Source: Paenibacillus ehimensis NBRC 15659 (GTDB lineage Bacteria > Bacillota > Bacilli > Paenibacillales > NBRC-103111). Taken from it: 64,000 nt of DNA. The stretch spans positions 1-64,000 of the forward strand of contig NZ_BILX01000021.1 in assembly GCF_004000785.1 (NCBI RefSeq), written 5' to 3'. Made by a program: the position numbers and the translations under genes. Shown in pieces: positions 1-8,062 of the stretch; within the stretch, counting starts at the first letter, position 1, and every line of letters starts with the position of its first letter. A model generated the notes under the pieces. That model was not told the DNA's origin. It ran no database searches and saw only the letters and a list, made by a program, of their open reading frames with translations.

Positions 1-1121
1 ATACCTTCAATCCCTTCTTCGAACAGCCCCACTTTAAAGCTGTAAACACTTTTTAGACGGTAATACATACCTATATCAAAATGCTTTTGTGGTGTCTGTG
101 GACAATCCGGTAAAAGTTCTTCTTCTTTATCTAAGATTTCGGCAATTGCTTCCATATTCTCGGTTTGTAAATAAATGTCCAAAAGTTCAATTACCAAATG
201 TACTTTATTTTCCTTACCAATTTCCTCTATATAATTTTGAAGCATGGGTACCGCTTTATCATATTCCTTCCTTCTCGCCTTTAGTACTGCACGAGTTATT
301 TTTACGGCTTCTTCAACAAAGTCATACGTAAATAACTCGAAAATTTCTAATGCCTTTTCAGCTTCATCATAGTTACCGGAGAGTAAATATGAGTTAATCA
401 TGGCTAAATAGGCTCTTGCCTTTAACTCTGTATCGTTTTGCTCCAAAAGTACTCCAGTTTTACACAGCTGAATACATTCGTCATATTTTTTTGTTGCGAA
501 CGCAAGTAGTGTCATTCTTAAATAAAGAGTTATTTGTTCTTCAAGGGATAAGAAATTCAAGTAATGTAATACTTCTTGTCCATCATGAAAAGACTTTTCC
601 AATCGTTTTAAATCGAGTCGTTCAATTAAGTGCTTTTGCAATAATCCCTTAGCAATGTATTTCATTACTCCATGCTCTCTTGAATACTTAACAATGATCT
701 TATAAAGAGCCACCCGCAAAGAAGGATCGCTTAATTTTTCTGTAAATTCATAAAGTCGTTGTAGGGCATCTTCAGTATCTTTGTTGGGAGATTGAAGAAT
801 TTTCAGTGCGATTTTGGGGGCTAATGAATGTGATACTTCACACATCAGTATTTCGTTTAATATTTCGAACAAATTTTCCGTCCGGTATTCTTCCTGAAGA
901 TAACATTCCATAATTTCTGTATAGTGTCCTGGTAATGCAGCAGCTATCGCCTTTAAGTTTTTTAACTCTAGCCGCTTCGTTTCTCCGCGCTCTATTCGAT
1001 GTAATACACTTCTGCTTACACCCGTTAGTTCCTCAAATTCTGTGTATGTTAAATTTTTCTCTTTTCTAAACTGGAAGATGATATCTGAGATGGTTTTATG
1101 CTGATATTTAATATCCACCAT
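1..1121 (-). CDS. HTH (XRE) regulator with TPR-like repeats, 3' end cut by window edge
   Basis: Reading from an ATG at 1121 on the minus strand, the frame stays open to the left edge (373 codons seen, no stop). An AAGGAAGG ribosome site precedes the start. Residues about 10-65 form an XRE-type helix-turn-helix (TYTEFEELTGVSRSVLHRIE). The rest is purely helical, with repeats such as ARAYLAMINSYLLSGNYDEA that look like tetratricopeptide repeats. This layout is that of RRNPP-type peptide-responsive regulators (PlcR, NprR, Rgg) and of phage or island regulators. A cognate signal peptide gene would usually lie just past its 3' end, outside this window, so peptide sensing is only a possibility. It is divergent from the secreted-protein gene at 1433, and the palindrome at 1384-1404 in their shared spacer is a candidate target. 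Codon use is AT-rich, like its neighbours up to about 5 kb. Confidence 0.8.
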   Translation of the reverse strand, partial: MVDIKYQHKTISDIIFQFRKEKNLTYTEFEELTGVSRSVLHRIERGETKRLELKNLKAIAAALPGHYTEIMECYLQEEYRTENLFEILNEILMCEVSHSLAPKIALKILQSPNKDTEDALQRLYEFTEKLSDPSLRVALYKIIVKYSREHGVMKYIAKGLLQKHLIERLDLKRLEKSFHDGQEVLHYLNFLSLEEQITLYLRMTLLAFATKKYDECIQLCKTGVLLEQNDTELKARAYLAMINSYLLSGNYDEAEKALEIFELFTYDFVEEAVKITRAVLKARRKEYDKAVPMLQNYIEEIGKENKVHLVIELLDIYLQTENMEAIAEILDKEEELLPDCPQTPQKHFDIGMYYRLKSVYSFKVGLFEEGIEG

Positions 1122-1432
1122 ACTACATACCTTCCTTTTTATACTAAAATTTTACATTGGCTAATTATAGCAAAGTCAGTTTCATATGACAATTAACTAT
1201 TTCTTGACGATAATTCCTAAATTCTTACTTGAGATACAATGATTCGATAAACTTCTACAAAGTAAAAGCGTTTATTTGGTAATCACTGTAACTACTCAGG
1301 TGTTTTTCAAGTAATCAACGAAATAAAAATAGATGCCTATTCCTATCCCATATTTTACATAATTATGATATTTTTAGATTGTCCAATTTGATGCGCACAA
1401 ATTGTTCAACTTCCAAATAAGGAGCGGAAACA
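1122..1432. other. Divergent intergenic spacer with operator-like palindrome
   Basis: AT-rich spacer between the HTH/TPR regulator and the secreted-protein gene. Its one clear element is the inverted repeat at 1384-1404. An AAGGAG ribosome site lies at 1419-1424 in front of the plus-strand gene. No convincing short peptide gene was seen: one 18-codon frame, starting with an ATG near 1184, has no ribosome site. Confidence 0.5.
1384..1404. promoter_or_regulatory. Perfect inverted repeat, candidate operator
   Basis: CAATTTG at 1384-1390 and CAAATTG at 1398-1404 are perfect 7-bp arms separated by 7 bases. The element is about 28 bases before the ATG of the secreted protein, where a bound repressor could block it. 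It could be the site of the divergent HTH regulator; that is inference. Confidence 0.4.
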
Positions 1433-2539
1433 ATGAAAGTCAAAAAAATCTTGTTAACATCTGTAGCGTCTACTTTACTTATTTTTCCTATGATTGGTAA
1501 CGCATTTGCTGAGACGCCTCAAGAACCAAACACAATTTCAAAACAAGAAGTGGAAAAAAGGTTCGAGGTTGCAAGAAATGAATTAAACTCTGTAGGAGTA
1601 ACGGAGGAAACGATTTCCAAACTGGGTGATAAAGTTGATTTTGTTTCAAAGATCGTGAAAATCAACAATTTCAACAAGGAACAAGCAGCCAACTTTATCC
1701 AAGGCATTGTTAACCCTAAAATTGACGAGATGATTCCTGGTAAAGCACTTCCCGAAGGTGGATATGAAGTAAATGGACAAAAGGAACCGGGATTTGGGAC
1801 GGAAAAGAAATTTAAACGGTTGCAACAAAAAAATGATATGACCCCTTCTACATCCTCTAGGTATGGATACGAGATGGACACAGGAGCACATTATATTTAT
1901 ACTTCCACCAAAGGGTACCATAAGGGCTACATGCATGTTCAATTCCCTCAAGTTTATCTGGCAAACACGCTAACTACAAGAGCAATGGAGTTTTTTGGTT
2001 TTTACCACGAAACAGGTGGAGGCGGGGATGCCGGTCTATTCACTAGGGATGGACGGTATTGGAAATTGGGAATGAATATTTATCCTGCTCCTCCGGGCAC
2101 GACTGGTTGGTGGGAAGGGGGTAACATCATCGATAGAAACGAGCACGCCGAAGTTCTTTTAGTATCATGGGAAGAAAACGATACACTCTTTACAAGCGCA
2201 TTTAATCGGTATACCGGTAGTCCATTGAGTGCTATATCTTTCTACGCACCCGGACACGGTTTTGATAAGTATAATCCTACGACTGCCGTGAATAATGAAC
2301 ACTCTCTAACTTTTTTCGAAGGAGAAGGCGACATAACTGATGGTTCATACAGCCAATATGGTAAGCACTATAATGTCTTGCTTGCGGATTCGAATGGTTA
2401 TACCGTGAACTGGGACTATTCAAAAACAAGTTCGGAACGTAAATCTGGCACATACGATGAGCAACGAACAATTAAAGGAGTGTATGGCACACCTTTTAGC
2501 AACGAGGTCAATATTTATTTCGATTTGCCAAGACGTTAA
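1433..2539 (+). CDS. Secreted protein of unknown function (YrpD-like or lectin-like?)
   Basis: 368 aa, ATG start behind AAGGAG. Residues 1-26 are a classical Sec signal peptide with an AFA cleavage site. A helical, charged segment (about 27-130) is followed by a beta-rich, Trp/Tyr/Gly-rich domain (about 145-368) with stretches such as TGWWEGGN and DKYNPTTAV. The second domain resembles the secreted YrpD-type or concanavalin-like domains of Bacillus, but I did not recognise a firm family signature. No catalytic motif, LPXTG or SLH anchor is visible, so it is probably released. It has its own terminator (2553-2580) and lies opposite an HTH/TPR regulator, so it may be that regulator's target. 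AT-rich codon use fits horizontal acquisition. Confidence 0.75.
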   Translation: MKVKKILLTSVASTLLIFPMIGNAFAETPQEPNTISKQEVEKRFEVARNELNSVGVTEETISKLGDKVDFVSKIVKINNFNKEQAANFIQGIVNPKIDEMIPGKALPEGGYEVNGQKEPGFGTEKKFKRLQQKNDMTPSTSSRYGYEMDTGAHYIYTSTKGYHKGYMHVQFPQVYLANTLTTRAMEFFGFYHETGGGGDAGLFTRDGRYWKLGMNIYPAPPGTTGWWEGGNIIDRNEHAEVLLVSWEENDTLFTSAFNRYTGSPLSAISFYAPGHGFDKYNPTTAVNNEHSLTFFEGEGDITDGSYSQYGKHYNVLLADSNGYTVNWDYSKTSSERKSGTYDEQRTIKGVYGTPFSNEVNIYFDLPRR

Positions 2540-2552
2540 TTTTAATTGATGG

Positions 2553-2580
2553 AAAGGCCCTAGAAGTATGGGGCCTTTTT
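2553..2580 (+). terminator. Intrinsic terminator of the secreted-protein gene
   Basis: AAGGCCC pairs with GGGCCTT around a loop of about nine bases, followed by a run of T. It lies 14 bases after the stop codon. Confidence 0.8.
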
Positions 2581-2663
2581 AAATTGTCACCGCAACTTTC
2601 GTGAAATATATTCGTCAATTGTAAATAGCGAGTTGAGTTTACATTTAAAGGAGGTATTGTTTT

Positions 2664-3287
2664 ATGATTGGACGCAAGTTTTTATTAGCAGGACTATGCA
2701 TAATGATGTTTTTTTCCGGATACAGCGTACATGCGGAAGAAATTAAATTTCAAGATGTCGGCGAGGATCATTGGGCCAAAGATACTATACAATGGGCCGT
2801 TAATGAAAAAATAGTGGATGGATACCCCGATAACACTTTTAAACCGGAACAAGTTGTTGGACAAAAGGAATTTATAGCCCTGCTGGTCAGGACATATAAA
2901 CCTTCGGATTTTAGTCTAGATGATCCTAATAATACGGGGGAGTGGTCTTACCCATATACGCACTTTGCCTTTAGTTACGGATGGTATGTCATTGTTCCTT
3001 TCCATCAGCCTAAGGGTTCTGATATTGGCCTAGCCCGTGGTCAAGCAGCCAAAATTATTGCAGATGCTACAGGCAAAAACTATAACCAACAGGATTCTAT
3101 TCGTTATCTTCTGGACAACGGCTTTGTAGAAGGGAAAGTTGATAACTCTTTTGAAGGATTCAAGGAAGGTGATCCTCTTACAAGAGCTGAAGCTTTAACC
3201 ATGATTAAACGTGTACGCTCCAAACTGGACAAATTGCAAAAATCACCAAAGGAAACCGTTAAATACGAGCCAAAATCCGAAAAATAA
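2664..3287 (+). CDS. Small secreted S-layer-homology protein
   Basis: 207 aa, ATG with a strong AAAGGAGG ribosome site. Signal peptide about 1-24 (cleavage near VHA-E). Residues about 28-75 are a good SLH repeat (FQDVGEDHWAKDTIQWAV, DGYPDNTFKP). A second, diverged unit covers about 90-140, and a third with LTRAEALTMIKRV covers about 145-190. The tail is Lys/Glu-rich. SLH repeats bind pyruvylated secondary cell-wall polymer, so the protein probably coats the wall. Nothing beyond the SLH units is present, so it may act as a wall-bound spacer or partner rather than an enzyme. No operon partner is evident. Confidence 0.8.
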   Translation: MIGRKFLLAGLCIMMFFSGYSVHAEEIKFQDVGEDHWAKDTIQWAVNEKIVDGYPDNTFKPEQVVGQKEFIALLVRTYKPSDFSLDDPNNTGEWSYPYTHFAFSYGWYVIVPFHQPKGSDIGLARGQAAKIIADATGKNYNQQDSIRYLLDNGFVEGKVDNSFEGFKEGDPLTRAEALTMIKRVRSKLDKLQKSPKETVKYEPKSEK

Positions 3288-4057
3288 TTCATCCCCCCTC
3301 ATGGAGTTAAGCCAAGCCACATTGAATTGATTTTGACCTGAATCTGTACAAAGATGTCACAAGAGGTTCAGGTGATTATTCTGGTGGGTGGCAGCGCCTT
3401 GCTCCAAAGCGCGCTTGGTGTACAGGGTTGGTAAAGAAGTTAGTTGCCCTAGAGACATCAATGAGACAGGTTACTATTTAGGGAACGTAAAACTCACCGT
3501 AAAGGAAATATACGGAATCCCATCAGGGTCGGCATAATCACAAACTTCATAAACTCTTCTCAACAAAAAAGCCGACCTATACTCATATTATCATTGATTT
3601 TGAACAAGTATAAAAAAGGTGACCAAAAATTACTTATTTTGGACTGAAAGCGTACAGCCATTAAATTTCAATTTCGAAGCATTTGATCGATTTGTTGTAG
3701 GTCAAGGAAAAAAGTCGGAAATTGGTAGGTTTGGCGAAGCATCTGTTCCCTATGGATTCAAAGAGAATTGGGCTATGTTATACCGTGTACATGCTCTTTC
3801 TTCAAAGGCATACGCCAGATCAAATCTATAGCTTGTAGAAGAGACTAGCTTTTTCTTAATGACAAGTATGACCAAATAATTTGCGTCCTCATGGAGTAAA
3901 TCCGTGAGTTTTTTATTGATCCCAAGAAGTGGAACTGCTTTAGCACGACTCCATTTGCTTTATGAAATTAATGTAACTAACAAAACCTCAGAAAAGAGGT
4001 GATAAATTTTCTCCGGAAAGGGAAATATACCGGAAAAATCAAAAGGGGCGAGTCCTT
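3288..4057 (+). pseudogene. 770-bp stretch with a frameshifted gene remnant
   Basis: No intact gene of convincing size. Around 3328-3475 one frame reads DFDLNLYKDVTRGSGDY then GGWQRLAPKRAW and stops. From about 3460 the next frame continues with INETGYYLGNVKLTVKEIYG and stops near 3537. Together they look like the end of one protein broken by a frameshift. A 70-codon frame at 3619-3831 (GTG start) is coding-like but has no clear ribosome site or relative I recognise. The rest is AT-rich with no clear signal. It is consistent with decaying accessory DNA. Confidence 0.35.
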
Positions 4058-4468
4058 TTGAACTTGAATACCCGCTACTGCTATCTCAGTCTTATAGGCA
4101 TACTTTTAATTAATATCATAACGCCAAGAGTAGCTGCTCATTCAGAAATTAGGGAAAAACAACTTGAGGAAGCTTTGTTACAACAATTGCATTCAGTTAT
4201 AATTTCTTCACTCAAAGACATTTATAAAACAGAAGATGCTACCTTTCATTGTGAACGAATATCGAATATCAATGAGAGGGTAACAGTAAAAAGAATAGAT
4301 AAGGGGAGCATTCGTGCAGATGCTTTACATGGCGCAAAGTATTTTGAGATAACCGTTAGTTTATGTAATGTTGGGGTTAAAAAAGATAATGTGGAACTGT
4401 ATCTGAAGAATGACTCTCCAACGGCTGAATTTTATTTGGTTGGTTATAACATAATACCTAACGATTAA
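4058..4468 (+). CDS. Small exported protein, possibly DUF3888 family
   Basis: 136 aa from a TTG start preceded by AAGGGGCGAG; no better start was seen. The N-terminus has a hydrophobic segment (about 8-27, LSLIGILLINIITPRVAA) that could be a signal peptide. It is followed by a helix (EEALLQQLHSVIISSLKDIY) and a beta-rich half ending in AEFYLVGYNII. Size and layout resemble DUF3888 proteins of spore formers, whose function is unknown; the assignment is tentative. It stands alone in AT-rich DNA. Confidence 0.6.
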   Translation: MNLNTRYCYLSLIGILLINIITPRVAAHSEIREKQLEEALLQQLHSVIISSLKDIYKTEDATFHCERISNINERVTVKRIDKGSIRADALHGAKYFEITVSLCNVGVKKDNVELYLKNDSPTAEFYLVGYNIIPND

Positions 4469-4623
4469 ACTAATGGGAGACGATTGCTCAATAAATTCGC
4501 TTTTTCCACTTCGATAGACCGTATCCGTGAGCGGGTCTTTTCTTGTCTTGGATTTATGGTATGTTGCTATAGATGACGAGAACTTCTCTGAATGACATGA
4601 TTTTTATTTTAGGAGGGAGCAGC

Positions 4624-4995
4624 TTGGAAGTTTTTGCAGAATATTTAGCGCATATTGATAACCCGCAACATCGGGCCCGAACGGAAGAGGTTTTGGCTTG
4701 GGTAACTAAGAAATTTCCAAATTTAGTGCCAAAAATTGCGTGGAATCAGCCTATGTTTACCGATCACGGCACATTTATTATCGGCTTTAGCGTAGCCAAA
4801 CATCATTTGGCCGTTGCTCCTGAAAGTGCAGGGATTAATCATTTTGCTGATGAAATTGTGCAGGCTGGCTATAATCACACCAAGCAGTTGGTACGTATCC
4901 AGTGGGATCATTCGGTTGATTTCTCATTACTTGAGAAAATAATCGAGTTTAATATTTTGGATAAGGCAGACTGTTCAACTTTTTGGCGGAAATAA
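4624..4995 (+). CDS. DUF1801 / iron-chaperone (Fra, YdhG-like) family protein
   Basis: 123 aa from a TTG at 4624, chosen because an excellent AGGAGGG site ends six bases before it and the family starts with EVFxEYLAxIDNPxHRART. A longer frame begins at 4573 but lacks a ribosome site. The family is a small single-domain fold; B. subtilis Fra (YdhG) was proposed to deliver iron. Visible core: [36 protein letters not shown], and a C-terminal helix. A bidirectional terminator follows at once. The gene is monocistronic. Confidence 0.8.
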   Translation: MEVFAEYLAHIDNPQHRARTEEVLAWVTKKFPNLVPKIAWNQPMFTDHGTFIIGFSVAKHHLAVAPESAGINHFADEIVQAGYNHTKQLVRIQWDHSVDFSLLEKIIEFNILDKADCSTFWRK

Positions 4996-4997
4996 AA

Positions 4998-5022
4998 AAG
5001 AGGCCCTTTAGCCTCTTACTTT
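4998..5022. terminator. Bidirectional intrinsic terminator
   Basis: AAGAGGC (4998-5004) pairs with GCCTCTT (5011-5017). On the minus strand the hairpin is followed by a six-T run, so it may end nrdR transcription as well as that of the plus-strand gene. Confidence 0.7.
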
Positions 5023-5126
5023 ATCTATGCTAACAGTATACCGCAATGTATGAAGGCTATACTGCGAATTTCGCTTTGATGAATTTTGCCATGATGGATG
5101 ATGGTAGTGCATTCGCCTTACTGGGA

Positions 5127-5148
5127 CTCCCAGCTGAGCTAAGGCCCC
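5127..5148 (-). repeat. Relic of the 5' end of a tRNA-Ala gene
   Basis: Read on the minus strand from 5148, 22 bases match the acceptor 5' strand and D-arm of Bacillus-type tRNA-Ala (GGGGCCTTAGCTCAGCTGGG and on), after which the match stops. No anticodon arm, T-arm or 3' half was found in the following 130 bases. It sits exactly where AT-rich accessory DNA meets the GC-rich core genes, so it may be a scar of recombination at a tRNA gene. The comparison is from memory of the tRNA sequence. Confidence 0.45.
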
Positions 5149-5184
5149 TCCCCCTGGCGGCATTTTTCTGAAAATAACAAGCCA

Positions 5185-5667
5185 CTACAGCTTATTTGTA
5201 TCTCCGCCGGCCTGATGCTTGGAGAGCAGCTCGGTTAATTCTTTCATAAACATATCGATGTCCTTAAATTGACGGTACACCGATGCGAACCGGATATAGG
5301 CAACCTCGTCTACGGGATACAGCTCGCTCATGACTATTTCTCCGATCTCGCGGCTGTCCACTTCGGCATGGGCCGTCGTGCGGATTTGCTTCTCTACCTC
5401 GGAAACGATCATTTCCAGCCGTTCGACGGATACCGGACGTTTCTCACAGGCACGGATCAAGCCCCGCAGCATTTTTTCCCGGTTGAATTCCTCCCGGCTT
5501 CCATCCTTCTTAATCACGATGAGCGGGGTCTCCTCGACCATCTCAAAGGTCGTGAACCGCTTCTGGCATTTCTCGCATTCGCGGCGGCGCCGGATCGATT
5601 TATTCTCATTGGCGGCACGCGAATCCAATACCTTCGTGCCGGAATAATCGCAATATGGGCATTTCAT
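5185..5667 (-). CDS. nrdR: Transcriptional repressor NrdR
   Basis: 160 aa, the usual family length. The N-terminal zinc ribbon has Cys3, Cys6, Cys31 and Cys34 (CPYC, CEKC). The ATP-cone domain follows at about 47-137 ([19 protein letters not shown]). NrdR senses ATP/dATP and represses ribonucleotide reductase genes through paired NrdR boxes; no nrd gene lies in this window. It is the last core gene of the minus-strand series that begins with polA, but the SASP gene between 5766 and 5990 runs the other way, so it probably has its own promoter. AGGAAG precedes the ATG. Confidence 0.95.
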   Translation of the reverse strand: MKCPYCDYSGTKVLDSRAANENKSIRRRRECEKCQKRFTTFEMVEETPLIVIKKDGSREEFNREKMLRGLIRACEKRPVSVERLEMIVSEVEKQIRTTAHAEVDSREIGEIVMSELYPVDEVAYIRFASVYRQFKDIDMFMKELTELLSKHQAGGDTNKL

Positions 5668-5706
5668 CGATCGTTTCTTCCTCCCCTATTTCCCAATAGC
5701 TCCCTG

Positions 5707-5735
5707 TCATGAAGTGCGGGCAATCGCACATAATA
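5707..5735 (+). promoter_or_regulatory. Sigma-G-like promoter of the SASP gene
   Basis: TCATG (5707-5711), 17-base spacer, then CATAATA (5729-5735). This matches the forespore sigma-G consensus (GHATR-N17-18-CATWHTA) except for the first base. It lies 30 bases before the SASP start codon, as expected for a gene expressed only in the forespore. Confidence 0.6.
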
Positions 5736-5765
5736 GGATTACCAACGACAAGGAGGTGAACAGAC

Positions 5766-5990
5766 ATGGGTGCAGGTCAATCCCGCAGCAGCAATCAATT
5801 GGTAGTGCCTCAAGCGAATGCAGCGTTGGATCAACTGAAATACGAAGTAGCGCAAGAACTGGGCATCGCCATCCCTCAGGACGGTTATTTCGGTCACATG
5901 GCTACTCGTGATACTGGTGCGATCGGTGGTCATATCACTCGTCGCCTGGTGCAAATCGCCGAGCAGTCTCTTGCCGGTCAATTCAAATAA
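5766..5990 (+). CDS. Alpha/beta-type small acid-soluble spore protein
   Basis: 74 aa, ATG behind AAGGAGGTGA. Alpha/beta-type SASPs coat spore DNA, shift it to an A-like form and protect it from UV, and are degraded at germination by the GPR protease. The family core is all present: the GPR site region YEVAQELG, GYFGHMATRDTG, GGHITRRLVQ. The gene is monocistronic, with a sigma-G-like promoter upstream and a long hairpin terminator downstream, and lies between minus-strand core genes. This is a firm indicator of an endospore former. Confidence 0.95.
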   Translation: MGAGQSRSSNQLVVPQANAALDQLKYEVAQELGIAIPQDGYFGHMATRDTGAIGGHITRRLVQIAEQSLAGQFK

Positions 5991-6012
5991 TAACACGTTT
6001 TAAAGAATACGC

Positions 6013-6064
6013 AAGAAGTATCGGGCTTAAGCTCCCGTTCAAGGCGGCTTGTCCGATACTTCTT
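6013..6064. terminator. Long hairpin between convergent genes
   Basis: AAGAAGTATCGG (6013-6024) pairs perfectly with CCGATACTTCTT (6053-6064), with a smaller hairpin inside the loop. It lies between the convergent SASP and transglycosylase genes and can serve both. Confidence 0.7.
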
Positions 6065-6076
6065 TGCCTTGAGAGG

Positions 6077-6658
6077 TCAAGCGGCTTGCTCTCCCCACTC
6101 TTCCCCATACAATTTAACATACTTGTTATAATAATACATTACACGCTGTATGTAATGTCTCGTTTCCCCGTAAGGAATACGGTCCGCATTCTGGAGCGTT
6201 CCGTCCCATTCTTTCTCCTGTAGCCAGCGGCTGACTTTGCCATGCCCCGCGTTATAGCCCGCAAGAACCGCAATTTTATTCCCGTTAAATTGCTTAAATA
6301 ACCAATTAAGATACCAAGAACCCAGCTCGATGCTGACAGCCGGTTCGTTAAGCCTGGTTCTGAATTCTTCACTAAAACGCGCCTTGTCAATAATCCAATT
6401 CGCCGTATCCGGCATAAGCTGCATCATTCCGTATGCGCCCTTCTTGGATTCCGTTTCCGCCAGATAGTTGGATTCCACCCGAATGACGGCGGCCACAAGA
6501 AAAGGATCGAGATCGTATTTTGCGGCGTTTTGGCGTATTTCCTGCTCGTAACGGATCGGATACAGCATGCGCCCCACATAAGTGCTGCTTAAAAACAAAA
6601 ATATAACAAACGTCAGCAGCAGCAAGGCGAACACCCGCTTTTTCCGCCAAAAGCTCAT
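6077..6658 (-). CDS. Membrane-anchored lytic transglycosylase (SLT domain)
   Basis: 193 aa. A positively charged N-terminus and one membrane segment (about 9-27) are followed by a Slt-type domain (about 40-180). The catalytic Glu is Glu62 in IRVESNY; the family motifs AYGMMQLMPDTA and LAGYNAGHGKV are present. It cleaves the MurNAc-GlcNAc bond of peptidoglycan on the outer face of the membrane, forming 1,6-anhydro ends. Its ATG overlaps the coaE stop by four bases (ATGA), so the two are translationally coupled. A role in cell-wall turnover or spore germination is inferred from the family only. Confidence 0.9.
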   Translation of the reverse strand: MSFWRKKRVFALLLLTFVIFLFLSSTYVGRMLYPIRYEQEIRQNAAKYDLDPFLVAAVIRVESNYLAETESKKGAYGMMQLMPDTANWIIDKARFSEEFRTRLNEPAVSIELGSWYLNWLFKQFNGNKIAVLAGYNAGHGKVSRWLQEKEWDGTLQNADRIPYGETRHYIQRVMYYYNKYVKLYGEEWGEQAA

Positions 6659-7251
6659 GATAGCCCCCTTTCATTCCAGAAAGCTTCAATTTGCTTTTCC
6701 GTTTCCTCCAGGGTGCCCGAATTGTCGATCACCCAATCGGCAAGCCCTTTCTTCTCCTCAATCGGCATCTGGGACAGCAGCCGTTTCTCCGCTTGCTCCG
6801 CCGTTATGCCGTCCCTTGCGATCAGACGCTGAAGCTGCACTTCGCGCGGCACGTAGACAACCATCACCTGCTCGTACATCGCCTGCTGCCCCGATTCATA
6901 CAGGAGCGGCACGTCGACGACGACCAGCTTGTCCGGCTGCTCTGCCGCATAGGCCTGCATTCTCTCGCGTATCAATGCGCGAATGGGAGGATGCAGCAAA
7001 TTTTCCAGATCGCGAAGCGCCTCGCGATTGCCGAAGACGCGCTCGCCCAGTTTTTTGCGGTGAAGAGAGCCGTCCGGCAGCAGCAGATCGTCTCCGAACC
7101 GCCGGATCACTTCAGCCAGAACGGGGGTTCCCGGCTCCACGACCTCTCTGGCAATCCGGTCCGCATCGATCAGCAGCGCGCCGCGCCGGACGAGCATCCC
7201 GGCCACCGTGCTTTTCCCGCACGCAATTCCCCCGGTTAATCCGATGTTCAT
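6655..7251 (-). CDS. coaE: Dephospho-CoA kinase
   Basis: 198 aa from the ATG at 7251, which has AGGGG seven bases upstream and begins with MNIGLTGG as in the family. The frame is open further upstream but without a ribosome site. P-loop GGIACGKST at about 7-15; LID and adenylate-kinase-like core follow (VVDVPLLYESG). It phosphorylates the 3'-OH of dephospho-CoA, the last step of CoA synthesis. The order polA-mutM-ytaF-coaE is the Bacillus arrangement. The stop overlaps the start of the transglycosylase gene. Confidence 0.95.
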   Translation of the reverse strand: MNIGLTGGIACGKSTVAGMLVRRGALLIDADRIAREVVEPGTPVLAEVIRRFGDDLLLPDGSLHRKKLGERVFGNREALRDLENLLHPPIRALIRERMQAYAAEQPDKLVVVDVPLLYESGQQAMYEQVMVVYVPREVQLQRLIARDGITAEQAEKRLLSQMPIEEKKGLADWVIDNSGTLEETEKQIEAFWNERGLS

Positions 7252-7292
7252 GGTCATTCCCCTATTATATCCAAGATGATGTTGTTGTATGG

Positions 7293-7976
7293 TCAGAACA
7301 GTTTCATGATGCCCATCAGGATCAAGACAAATCCGGGCAAAACGGACAGCTTGCGAATCCATTTCAGCTCCGCATAGCGCAATCCGATTTGCAGACCGAT
7401 TCCCAGAAACGTGCCGCTGGCCAGCGCAATGACCGCCGCCGTCAGCCACGGCGTGAAGCCGAGCAAGGCGGCGCCGATCCCCGCCCCGAAAGCGTCCAGC
7501 GAGAGCGCCAGACCCAGCAGCGTCGCTTCGTAAGCCGATATGTTGCCGGAACGGTCCACGTCCGCCATGGACGGCGTGCGCAGAATTTGAATGACCAGAC
7601 CGAATCGTTTCAGTTCAAGATAAAATACTTCCTTAGCCGTCGCCGGTCCCGGCGCGGGGACTGGCGGCTGCGGCTCGTTCGCCTGCCCCGCTTGCGATTC
7701 CTGCCGTCTTTGCTGGACCATCTGAACCAGCGCCCACAAGCCGATCCCCATCAAAATGACGGCGCCGATATCTTTCGCCACGACCGGGTCGACAAACCGG
7801 CTCATCCAGACGCCGATCTGCATCGAAGCGAAAATAATAACGCCCGACCAGGCCGCGATGATCGCGATTGAAGGGAGCGGGATCCGGATTTTGCGAAGAC
7901 CGTACGTGACGCCTACCCCGAAGCCGTCCAAGCTGACGGCAAAGGCAAGCAGTAGCAACGAAGCGACAGACAACAT
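7293..7976 (-). CDS. ytaF: Sporulation membrane protein YtaF (MntP-like) with an EF-hand loop
   Basis: 227 aa, six predicted membrane helices in two homologous halves, related to the MntP manganese exporter. Each half carries the family acidic motif: SLDGFGVG (Asp17) and SLDAFGAG (Asp161). Between the halves, residues 139-150 (DVDRSGNISAYE) match a canonical 12-residue EF-hand loop, with ligands at positions 1, 3, 5, 9 and 12. YtaF is named for sporulation; transport of a divalent cation is inferred from MntP relatives. Conserved position between mutM and coaE. A paralogue is at 38069-38704. Confidence 0.9.
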   Translation of the reverse strand: MLSVASLLLLAFAVSLDGFGVGVTYGLRKIRIPLPSIAIIAAWSGVIIFASMQIGVWMSRFVDPVVAKDIGAVILMGIGLWALVQMVQQRRQESQAGQANEPQPPVPAPGPATAKEVFYLELKRFGLVIQILRTPSMADVDRSGNISAYEATLLGLALSLDAFGAGIGAALLGFTPWLTAAVIALASGTFLGIGLQIGLRYAELKWIRKLSVLPGFVLILMGIMKLF

Positions 7977-8062
7977 TGCGTTCCCTCCTCACCAGTAACT
8001 GCACACCATACTATATGGCTGTTCTGGGCGGAGGGTGCGTATTGCCGTTCCGCAAGGACCCG

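Noticed and set aside
3619-3831. Small plus-strand frame with GTG start
   Set aside because: No ribosome site, no relative recognised, inside decaying DNA; mentioned under the 3288-4057 entry only.
5040-5160. Complete tRNA gene
   Set aside because: Only the first 22 bases of tRNA-Ala are present; no anticodon arm, T-arm or acceptor 3' strand follows.
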